This document shows, one piece after another, positions 1-5,549 of a stretch of 5,646 nucleotides of DNA (positions are counted from its first letter, which is position 1; each line of letters begins with the position of its first letter). The translations under genes and the position numbers were made by a program. A model generated the notes under the pieces. The model made no database searches and had not been told where the DNA came from. It saw only the letters and a list, made by a program, of their open reading frames with translations. This DNA is from an uncultured Nitrospinaceae bacterium (GTDB lineage Bacteria; Nitrospinota; Nitrospinia; Nitrospinales; VA-1). Where the stretch lies: assembly GCA_938073925.1 (NCBI GenBank), contig CALJGH010000032.1:1-5646 (forward strand), written 5' to 3'.

Positions 1-205
1 TGGAGCAACCAAAAAATGAAAATTGCGCTGTTTCTATAGGGCCTTTACCACTTTCCAGCAAAAAAGACTGTTCTGAATTTTGAAAGAGTTCTCTAAAAAG
101 AAGGAAGGGGTCTAATTCGGGGATTCGCTCTTCACCGCATATAGGAACTCTGGATGAAGAAGCAGCCAGATGGATAAATTTCTTTCTGTCAGGAAGGATA
201 TCCAT
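1..205 (-). CDS. Chorismate-binding enzyme, PabB/TrpE family (aminodeoxychorismate or anthranilate synthase component I), N-terminal fragment
   Basis: An open frame starts with ATG at 205 and runs 68 codons off the left edge, so only the N-terminal part is present. An in-frame TAA at 215-217 lies just upstream and makes this ATG the first usable start; its ribosome site is weak. Residues 48-68 read SFLLESGKGP, then an Gln-Phe-Ser-Phe-Phe-Gly-Cys-Ser stretch. This matches the family's N-terminal pattern of FLLES/DSGEG followed by RYSFLGxxP. In the family this N-terminal domain precedes the catalytic chorismate-binding domain, which lies outside the window. PabB makes 4-amino-4-deoxychorismate for folate and TrpE makes anthranilate for tryptophan. 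The short DSGEG-like form leans to PabB, but the fragment cannot decide, and other chorismate-utilising homologues are possible. The gene follows the permease by 51 nt on the same strand with no visible terminator, so read-through from the efflux operon is plausible. The family call is fairly secure; the member is not. Confidence 0.7.
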   Translation of the reverse strand, partial: MDILPDRKKFIHLAASSSRVPICGEERIPELDPFLLFRELFQNSEQSFLLESGKGPIETAQFSFFGCS

Positions 206-256
206 AATACACGCTTAAAGTATAGGATATTACCGGGAATGGCAAGAGGGAGAGAG

Positions 257-1465
257 TCACTCGTATCGCAAGGCTTCTATTGGATTCATATTTGCAGCTT
301 TATTAGCAGGATAAAATCCAAAAAACACTCCTATAGCAACAGAGAATCCAAAGGCAAGAAGAATAGATTGTGTGGAAACGATCGTGTCCCATCCGCCAAT
401 ATTTGAAACCATTTCAGAGATTCCCACACCTAACAAAATACCGACACTCCCACCAAGAAAACTGATTACGACCGACTCGATCAGGAATTGTTCCAGGATT
501 TCCCTTTTCTTTGCACCGATGGCTTTTCGAATACCAATTTCACGAGTACGTTCGGTAACTGAAACCAGCATTATATTCATAATACCAATGCCACCCACCA
601 TGAGAGAAATGGCAGCAATACCCCCTAATAAATAGGTGAATGTTTTAGAGGCATCTCCCCAGCTATTCAGCCATTGTGAGGAATTTTGCACATAAAAATC
701 GTTCTCCTTATCGTCCGCAATATTGTGTCGTAGTCTCAATAATTGGGAAATGTCTTCCTTTATAAGTTCAAGGTCTTCGATCTTTTCAGCCTGCACATCA
801 ATGGACTGAATATGATCCATCCCGAAGACACGTTTTTGCGCTGTGGTAACCGGGATAAAAATCTGATCGTCGGGGTCAAACCAGCTCAATGCTCCTTTAG
901 GCTCTGTTGTACCAATGACCATGAAATTCTTACCATCGACTTTGATTGTCTTGCCCAACGGATTGGCTTCTTCAAAAATATTTTTGACAACCGTTGCGCC
1001 TAGGACACAAACCCTTTTTGAAGCAATGATTTCCTGTTGGTTGAAATAACGACCCCTTTTCATTTCAAAATTTGCAAGCCGAACGTAATTTTTACCTGTC
1101 CCTCGAACAGTCGAATTGGAATTTTTATTGCCAAATTTTAATTGTGCCGAACGATAAACCTGGGCGGCCACGCCAGTAATGAGAGGCACATGTTTTTCAA
1201 TGAAATAAGCATCGGACAGCATCAAGGTATCTACTTTTCCCGTAGTAACGTGACGCGATTTTTGCTGTCCCGGTTTGATGGTTATAATATTAGTTCCAAA
1301 TTTAGAAATGGTACTCAAGGTTTGTTGTCGCGCACCCTCGCCAATAGATACCATTGATATTACCGATGCAACACCTATGATGATCCCTAAAGCCGTTAAA
1401 AATGTTCGCAGTTTATGAGATACCAGACTCCTTATCGCCATCTTGAATAAGTCGAAGATCAGCAT
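257..1465 (-). CDS. MacB-type ABC transporter permease (MacB periplasmic core domain plus FtsX domain)
   Basis: Inner-membrane permease of 402 residues, the usual size for a MacB-like permease without a fused ATPase. Topology fits type VII ABC transporters: TM1 at about 22-42, a large periplasmic domain at about 43-275, then TM2 (276-302), TM3 (327-353) and TM4 (364-386). After TM2 comes the strongly conserved cytoplasmic segment VTERTREIGIRKAIGAKK (303-320), which contacts the ATPase. The C-terminus carries the family ending YPANKAANMNPIEALRYE (385-402). Such proteins do not form a classical transport channel; they drive a periplasmic adaptor and outer membrane channel mechanically. The ATG at 1465 overlaps the ATPase stop by 7 nt (ATGCTGA), with a GAGG/GGCGG purine run about 7-10 nt upstream. 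This implies translational coupling and a matched pair. E. coli MacB fuses both parts in one chain; here they are split, which is common. LolC/E-like permeases share the fold, but the adjacent adaptor and TolC genes favour an efflux or secretion pump. Substrate unknown. Confidence 0.93.
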   Translation of the reverse strand: MLIFDLFKMAIRSLVSHKLRTFLTALGIIIGVASVISMVSIGEGARQQTLSTISKFGTNIITIKPGQQKSRHVTTGKVDTLMLSDAYFIEKHVPLITGVAAQVYRSAQLKFGNKNSNSTVRGTGKNYVRLANFEMKRGRYFNQQEIIASKRVCVLGATVVKNIFEEANPLGKTIKVDGKNFMVIGTTEPKGALSWFDPDDQIFIPVTTAQKRVFGMDHIQSIDVQAEKIEDLELIKEDISQLLRLRHNIADDKENDFYVQNSSQWLNSWGDASKTFTYLLGGIAAISLMVGGIGIMNIMLVSVTERTREIGIRKAIGAKKREILEQFLIESVVISFLGGSVGILLGVGISEMVSNIGGWDTIVSTQSILLAFGFSVAIGVFFGFYPANKAANMNPIEALRYE

Positions 1466-2136
1466 GAAATTACCGCCTCGTCTTTGACAATCCTGCCATC
1501 TTTCATTTGGATCATTCGTTTAGCCTGTTGCGCTATCTCTGTTTCATGCGTCACCAGAATGAGAGTCACAGCTTCATAGTTCAATTCATGAAAAAGAGAC
1601 ATGATTTCTTCTCCAGTCTCTGAATCGAGGTTTCCGGTGGGTTCATCTGCAAGAATGATGGCAGGTTTGTTCACTAGAGCCCTCGCGATGGCGACTCTTT
1701 GTTTTTCTCCGCCTGAAAGCTCAGTGGGTTTATGCTTCGCTCGATGCTTTAATCCGACTCTTTCCAAAGCCTGCATGGCTATTTCCGTCGAATTGGCAAC
1801 TCTGCCATAAAGTAAAGGCAACTCGGTGTTTTCAAGAGCAGTGGCCCGAGGCAGTAGGTTGAAGCTTTGGAAGACAAATCCGATTCGTCGATTCCTCACT
1901 TCTGCCAGTTGATTTTGTTTTAAGCTTCCTATATCAACTTCTTCGAGGTGATAACTGCCCGTGGTTGGTAGGTCGAGGCAGCCTAGCAGGTTCATCAAAG
2001 TAGATTTGCCGCTTCCTGAAGGACCCATGATAGCGACAAACTCACCTTTCTTAATTTGAAAGCTGACTTCACGCAAAGCCGAAACAGTCAACGTGCCGGA
2101 GTCATAAGTTTTAGAAAGATTTTCGATAGCAATCAA
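1459..2136 (-). CDS. MacB/LolD-type ABC transporter ATP-binding protein
   Basis: Cytoplasmic ATPase of 225 residues, the typical length of the LolD/MacB ATPase family. All nucleotide-binding motifs are intact: Walker A GPSGSGKST (38-46), Q-loop Gln90 in FVFQSFNLLP, signature LSGGEKQRVAIARAL (140-154), Walker B IILADEP (160-166) with catalytic Glu165, D-loop GNLDS (168-172) and H-loop His197 in LVTHE. The SFNLLP and ADEPTGNLDS stretches are characteristic of this subfamily. It would hydrolyse ATP to drive the neighbouring permease. The start is an unusual TTG at 2136: it is preceded by GAGG at 2142-2145, and the encoded MIAIENLSKTY is the expected N-terminus. The upstream ATG at 2147 hits a stop after four codons. 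The gene begins 13 nt after the adaptor stop and overlaps the permease by 7 nt. LolD (lipoprotein release) has the same motifs; the operon context argues for the MacAB-type role. Confidence 0.95.
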   Translation of the reverse strand: MIAIENLSKTYDSGTLTVSALREVSFQIKKGEFVAIMGPSGSGKSTLMNLLGCLDLPTTGSYHLEEVDIGSLKQNQLAEVRNRRIGFVFQSFNLLPRATALENTELPLLYGRVANSTEIAMQALERVGLKHRAKHKPTELSGGEKQRVAIARALVNKPAIILADEPTGNLDSETGEEIMSLFHELNYEAVTLILVTHETEIAQQAKRMIQMKDGRIVKDEAVISC

Positions 2137-2141
2137 AACGA

Positions 2142-2145
2142 CCTC
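2142..2145 (-). promoter_or_regulatory. Ribosome binding site that supports the TTG start of the ATPase gene
   Basis: Read on the minus strand, GAGG sits in the 13-nt gap after the adaptor stop (TAG at 2150-2152) and leaves 5 nt before TTG at 2136. There is no in-frame ATG nearby, and the family N-terminus (M-x-x-x-x-x-L-S-K-x-Y) begins exactly here. TTG is a weak initiator, so re-initiation by ribosomes finishing the adaptor may matter; that part is inference. Confidence 0.7.
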
Positions 2146-2149
2146 ATGG

Positions 2150-3469
2150 CTATTTGGAACGGATCATCCAAAGAATTTTCTTTAACGAGGAACCTGTCGT
2201 GCTGGCATTTTTAGCTTCTTCCAAAGCTTTTTCCCAATCTCCCAAAATCACCTGATCTCCGGGAATAAGGCCGGAAACGATTTGCACGTGAATAGGATTT
2301 CTTATTCCGGTCTGCACTGCAATTTTCTCCGGCTTATCCTCCTTTAAGACCATAGCAAATTTCCCCTGCTCTCCATCACGAATGCCAGCTCGTGAAGTGA
2401 AAACGGTATTCTCAACATGCTCGGTAACTATATCTATATTGGCAGACATCATGGGCTTTAAAATTTTGCGCCCTTTTCCAAGCACCTCAATTTTTACTTT
2501 GAATATGGTGATACTGTTTTCGACTAATCCTTGCGGGGCAATGCGTTTCACCAGACCTTTAAATTTTCTGTCCGAGAATGCGTCTGCCGTTATCGTAACT
2601 TTATGCCCTATTTTAATAGATCCTATATCTGTTTCATCAATATCGGCGATGATAAACAGACGCGACATATCGGCTAGGGTAGCGAGAGCGGTTCCACCGT
2701 TATTAGATATCCCGGATGCAATGATCTGACCTTCCTCAATGAGTTTTTCAATAATTACACCCGTTATAGGAGCAAAAATTTCTGTCTCCTCAAGCCTTTC
2801 CTCTACTTCCTCCAAGGCTATTCTCGCACGTATCACTTCAGTATTGACCAGTTCAACTTCATTCTCTTTCATTGTGATATCGTGAATGGAATCCTTTGCC
2901 GCCTGAAATTGCGATTCTGCTTGGATTAAGTTTTGTTGATTAACTTTGTAGAGGGTTTGCGCGGAATCCAACGACTCTTGCGATACCACTTTTTGTTTGA
3001 ACAAATCGATCTGTCTTTTAAATTTGTCTTCACTATCCTTGAGGTTGGTTATAGCGCTTTGCACTTCAGACTGTGATGTTTTTAGATCTGTCTCGTATTT
3101 TGTCTTTTGCAGGGTCAGGGCGGTTTCGGCTTTTCTCAGTTTTGCAGTAGCGCTGGAGAGGTCGGCTTGTGCTTTATCAACATTTCTTTTTTCGTCGGAT
3201 TTGTCCAGTTGCAAAAGCAGAGTGCCTTTCTTGATCTTATCACCTTCAAGCATAGGAAACGATAAAACCTCACCACTGGCCTTGGACTTCACTTCTACTT
3301 TAAAATTAGGTTCTACGACACCTGTAGCAGAGATGTTGACAGATATGGGACCTTGCGTTACCTCCGCAATTTTAAATACGGGTTTTGCGGGAGGCTCTAA
3401 TTCACTGTCCGAAAAGTAAAATGCGGCAACGAGAATCAACGCCCCGGTTAGAATCAGGGCTTTTTTCAT
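2150..3469 (-). CDS. Periplasmic adaptor / membrane fusion protein, MacA (HlyD) family
   Basis: Adaptor of 439 residues linking the inner-membrane motor to the outer membrane channel. Residues 4-19 form a hydrophobic segment without a lipobox cysteine, so it is probably an uncleaved membrane anchor, as in MacA. Domains in order: first half of the lipoyl/barrel-sandwich domain at about 57-90 (KASGEVLSFPMLEGDKIKKG), a long Glu/Lys/Gln-rich coiled-coil hairpin at about 91-228, the second lipoyl half at about 229-255 (IFAPITGVIIEKLIEEGQII), a beta-barrel at about 268-350 (LFIIADIDETDIGSIKIG), and a membrane-proximal domain at about 351-412 ending in GLIPGDQVILGDWEKAL. The hairpin tip has Arg152, Leu156 and Ser163 (R-x3-L-x6-S), matching the TolC-docking triad of AcrA/MacA-type adaptors. 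The ATG overlaps the channel gene's stop as ATGA, with GAAGG (3479-3483) 9 nt upstream. It is longer than E. coli MacA, mostly through a C-terminal tail of about 25 residues. Family is clear; substrate is not. Confidence 0.93.
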   Translation of the reverse strand: MKKALILTGALILVAAFYFSDSELEPPAKPVFKIAEVTQGPISVNISATGVVEPNFKVEVKSKASGEVLSFPMLEGDKIKKGTLLLQLDKSDEKRNVDKAQADLSSATAKLRKAETALTLQKTKYETDLKTSQSEVQSAITNLKDSEDKFKRQIDLFKQKVVSQESLDSAQTLYKVNQQNLIQAESQFQAAKDSIHDITMKENEVELVNTEVIRARIALEEVEERLEETEIFAPITGVIIEKLIEEGQIIASGISNNGGTALATLADMSRLFIIADIDETDIGSIKIGHKVTITADAFSDRKFKGLVKRIAPQGLVENSITIFKVKIEVLGKGRKILKPMMSANIDIVTEHVENTVFTSRAGIRDGEQGKFAMVLKEDKPEKIAVQTGIRNPIHVQIVSGLIPGDQVILGDWEKALEEAKNASTTGSSLKKILWMIRSK

Positions 3470-5046
3470 GTTTCATCGCCTTCAGTCAATTGAATATTGT
3501 TGTCAGCAAGAGTTTGCGCTTTAACTTGACGCAAACGGTTTTTAGATTTTTTGTAGTCAATCGTTGCCTTGATTTCATTGCTTTGCTCTTCTGCAAGGTC
3601 TTCCTGAAACTCCAGCACATTGAAGCTAGTAGAAAGCCCAACTTCAAATTTTTTCTCTTCTGCATTAAGCTTCTCTTCGGCAAATTCTCTTGCGATTCGA
3701 GCCGCATGGACTCTTTTTATATCCGTTTTAATTTGCCGGTAGGCTTCGCGAACTTCTAGGGTAATGGTTCTTTCCAGATCTTTTATATCTAGTAATAACT
3801 GAGCAATCTCAAGCCTCTTTGAAGTTAATTTGCTTTTTGCGGCACGGTTGCCAAGGGGATAGCTTAGATTCAGTCCAAATTGCCACAAATGATATTTTCC
3901 AGTAGTGAGTTCGCTTAGGGCATTGTCATATCCTCCACCAAACTTGCTGAGTCCCTGAACAGTACCACTGGTAATATTTATAGCCTCACCACTGATACCA
4001 TTGAGCCCCAAACTGCTCACTAGATCGAGTGTTGGGTATATCTGATTTTCATTGTATTTGACTTCAATATTGCGGTTATCTAGCTCCTTCTTTTTACCTA
4101 AAAGATCGGGTCTCTGACTTAAAGCTGCCTGCAAAGCCTGATCAAGAGTGCCTTCCTTACCCGGATCAAACAACGGGGCATCTATCGGACGAATGTTTTT
4201 TTGGCCACGCTCGGAGTCGAAGGTGTAATTTAGAATATTTTTCAAATTATCCTCGTTATCGAGAATAAGATCCTGAGAGCTTAAGAGCAACTGATCGCGA
4301 GAGGCAACTTCTGATTGCGCTTGTAAAACTTCCAGGGGGGCCATGGTGCCAACCTCAACCTGAGCTTTAACCTGCTTTTCCAAATCTTGTGCTCGTTCCA
4401 GCGACTTTTTCTTTACCTTCAAGTCTTCAATGCTGAAAACCAGATCCCAGTATATATTCTCAGCTTCGGTAATAACATCAATGACAGACTTTTTAAATTC
4501 ATAGTCGGATATCTTCTGATTGTTTTTAGCGATATAAATTTCACGCTTGTTATTATCAATCCCAAAATCTTTTAATAGAGGCTGGGTTAGCGATAAATTA
4601 AAATCAGATGTGTATTGCGGATTGAGACCAACAAAGGTCGAATTGCTCAAACTTCTGTTTGTATCAAAACTCAACTCATAATCACCTCCTGTCACAAATT
4701 TTTGTGCAATAGAAAAGTCCCAGTCATAATTTTGTGCTCTACTTTTGCTGGGGTTAGCAAATGCGCCTGCAGCCTGACGAGTTTCCTCACCGAGAGCAAA
4801 TTCAAAATCAAAGGTGGTATCAAAATCTGCTTCTTTTTCAAAAATGGATTGCTCAACAATTTTTGAATTATATTTTTGAACCGCTATGCTAAGGTTATTT
4901 TTTAATGTGTCTTTAATGGTTTCTTTCAGACTTAAAGAAACCGGAAGAGGAGATGTGGAGACCTCTTCGGCGACACCCTTTTGCGCTGCAAAAGATAAGG
5001 CTGTAATAGTGAAACCACAGATTATAATTTTCCTGATAAAACCCAT
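3466..5046 (-). CDS. TolC-family outer membrane efflux channel protein (OEP family)
   Basis: First gene of the pump operon: 526 residues from the preferred ATG at 5046. A signal peptide is visible (MGFIRK, then a hydrophobic core at 7-20), with likely signal peptidase I sites after Ala20/21 or Ala26. The Cys at 10 follows Ile-Ile-Ile and is not a lipobox. The body has the two-fold repeat of TolC proteins: long heptad-rich helices, strand segments such as SLTQPLLKDFG (about 152-162) and WQFGLNLSYPLGNRAAKSKL (about 388-407), and RPDLLGKKKELD (312-323). The equivalent motifs VGTMAPLEVLQAQ (from 232) and VGLSTSFNVLEFQ (from 469) fall where TolC has its periplasmic aperture tip. A trimer would form the outer membrane barrel and periplasmic tunnel. 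The stop overlaps the adaptor start by 4 nt. A start at 5076 would add 10 residues but has no ribosome site and puts polar residues ahead of a normal signal peptide. Confidence 0.92.
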   Translation of the reverse strand: MGFIRKIIICGFTITALSFAAQKGVAEEVSTSPLPVSLSLKETIKDTLKNNLSIAVQKYNSKIVEQSIFEKEADFDTTFDFEFALGEETRQAAGAFANPSKSRAQNYDWDFSIAQKFVTGGDYELSFDTNRSLSNSTFVGLNPQYTSDFNLSLTQPLLKDFGIDNNKREIYIAKNNQKISDYEFKKSVIDVITEAENIYWDLVFSIEDLKVKKKSLERAQDLEKQVKAQVEVGTMAPLEVLQAQSEVASRDQLLLSSQDLILDNEDNLKNILNYTFDSERGQKNIRPIDAPLFDPGKEGTLDQALQAALSQRPDLLGKKKELDNRNIEVKYNENQIYPTLDLVSSLGLNGISGEAINITSGTVQGLSKFGGGYDNALSELTTGKYHLWQFGLNLSYPLGNRAAKSKLTSKRLEIAQLLLDIKDLERTITLEVREAYRQIKTDIKRVHAARIAREFAEEKLNAEEKKFEVGLSTSFNVLEFQEDLAEEQSNEIKATIDYKKSKNRLRQVKAQTLADNNIQLTEGDET

Positions 5047-5056
5047 ATACTTTGAA

Positions 5057-5060
5057 CTCC
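5057..5060 (-). promoter_or_regulatory. Ribosome binding site that decides the start of the TolC-family gene
   Basis: On the minus strand GGAG lies 10 nt before the ATG at 5046. The alternative ATG at 5076 is preceded only by an AT-rich run (AAATAGATATATTTCA) with no purine-rich site. Starting at 5046 also gives a textbook signal peptide with two basic residues before the hydrophobic core. Confidence 0.6.
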
Positions 5061-5092
5061 AAACCTTAAAATGCATTGAAATATATCTATTT

Positions 5093-5127
5093 AGGTTAAG
5101 TTAGACGGATTAAATTAATGTTAACCT
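5093..5127. repeat. Inverted repeat AGGTTAA-N21-TTAACCT upstream of the TolC-family gene
   Basis: Perfect 7-bp arms lie at 5093-5099 (AGGTTAA) and 5121-5127 (TTAACCT), with centres 28 bp apart, 47 nt upstream of the preferred start at 5046. The arms could be two half-sites of an operator read from the same general side of the helix, or a loose hairpin in the leader. In AT-rich DNA a 7-bp pair can arise by chance, so its function is only an inference. Confidence 0.3.
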
Positions 5128-5340
5128 GATATTAAGTATTTTTAATGTCAGACCTATTACTTCAATTTTTATAGCGATCAATATATTTCCCAGGCTCATC
5201 AATTGATATGATAAACGAAAGCTGAATTGTTTGAGTTTTCTTTGATCGTCGAGCTTTTCCAAAATAAATAGTTGATTTATATGATATTTATCGGATTTTG
5301 AAGCCTTTTCCTTGAATTCCTTTTGATAGAACTTTTTCAC
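5110..5340 (-). CDS. Doubtful small open frame (76 codons), no recognised family
   Basis: An open frame runs from GTG at 5340 to TAA at 5110-5112, ending 63 nt before the preferred TolC-family start on the same strand. The first half is rich in Lys, Glu and Gln and the second half is hydrophobic (GNILIAIKIEVIGLTLKIL), so it might resemble a small protein with one membrane segment. I recognise no family. Against it: the start is GTG, the upstream bases (TTTTTAAAATTTAT) contain no ribosome site, and the base composition is that of the surrounding AT-rich spacer. It also overlaps the inverted repeat at 5093-5127. It may be a chance frame or a decayed gene. Confidence 0.18.
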   Translation of the reverse strand: MKKFYQKEFKEKASKSDKYHINQLFILEKLDDQRKLKQFSFRLSYQLMSLGNILIAIKIEVIGLTLKILNIRLTLI

Positions 5341-5440
5341 ATAAATTTTAAAAACTATTTATCAACATTCTCATAAACTAGATTAACAAATTAAATTTAA
5401 ATATATAAATAAAACAATTATATAAAATTCAAATAACACC
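5341..5440. other. Extremely AT-rich block (about 13% GC)
   Basis: By direct count, 13 of these 100 bases are G or C, far below the flanking genes. The block contains the perfect 10-bp palindrome TTAAATTTAA (5391-5400) and runs such as ATATATAAATAAAA. Such DNA is often bent or easily melted, and can act as UP-element-like promoter DNA or as a binding site for nucleoid proteins of the H-NS type. None of those roles is shown by the sequence alone. Confidence 0.5.
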
Positions 5441-5549
5441 TTTTGGGGGGTAAGGATAATTTACATTAACTGTGTCATTTGGCTGAAAAATACTATATAT
5501 TTAGTTATCCATTAGAAAAGATTGTTCCAATACAAGGACAGGAAGCACT

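Larger units (their letters stand above)
5047..5549. other. Divergent intergenic region between the efflux operon and the regulator-like gene
   Basis: About 500 nt of AT-rich DNA separates the starts of two divergent genes, so it should hold both promoters. It contains a 7-bp inverted repeat near the efflux operon (5093-5127), a doubtful 76-codon minus-strand frame (5110-5340), an extremely AT-rich block (5341-5440) and a G6 run followed by TAAGGATAAT (5445-5460). Candidate promoter elements for the plus-strand gene are TTAACT at 5466-5471 and TACTAT at 5491-5496, but their 19-nt spacing is long and the matches are weak. I could not place a convincing sigma-70 promoter for the minus-strand operon. 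No RNA gene or terminator is evident. Confidence 0.6.

Noticed and set aside
206..256. Possible terminator between the permease and the PabB/TrpE-family gene
   Set aside because: No GC-rich stem followed by a T run is present on the minus strand; the only pairing is the weak AT-rich hairpin around base 205.
170..406. Plus-strand 78-codon frame covering the permease 3' end and the chorismate-enzyme start
   Set aside because: It lies antisense to two well-supported minus-strand genes, shows no family features and has no clear ribosome site.
2382..2729. Plus-strand 115-codon frame inside the adaptor gene
   Set aside because: It is an antisense shadow of the adaptor beta-barrel region; its composition follows from the complementary codons.
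3486..3707. Minus-strand 73-codon frame within the channel gene, shifted frame
   Set aside because: It overlaps the conserved C-terminal half of the TolC-family protein and has no recognisable family.
2997..3759. Two plus-strand frames (140 and 124 codons) opposite the adaptor and the channel gene's 3' end
   Set aside because: They are antisense to strongly supported genes. Their Ser/Leu/Phe-rich character is what the reverse complement of Lys/Glu-rich coiled-coil codons gives.
5011..5046. Lipoprotein signal in the TolC-family protein (Cys10 after the basic start)
   Set aside because: The residues before the cysteine are Ile-Ile-Ile, with no small residue at -1, and the cysteine sits inside the hydrophobic core instead of at its end.
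5445..5450. G6 run as a phase-variable homopolymer
   Set aside because: Six bases is short for slipped-strand switching, and it lies about 100 nt before the regulator's start in no open frame.
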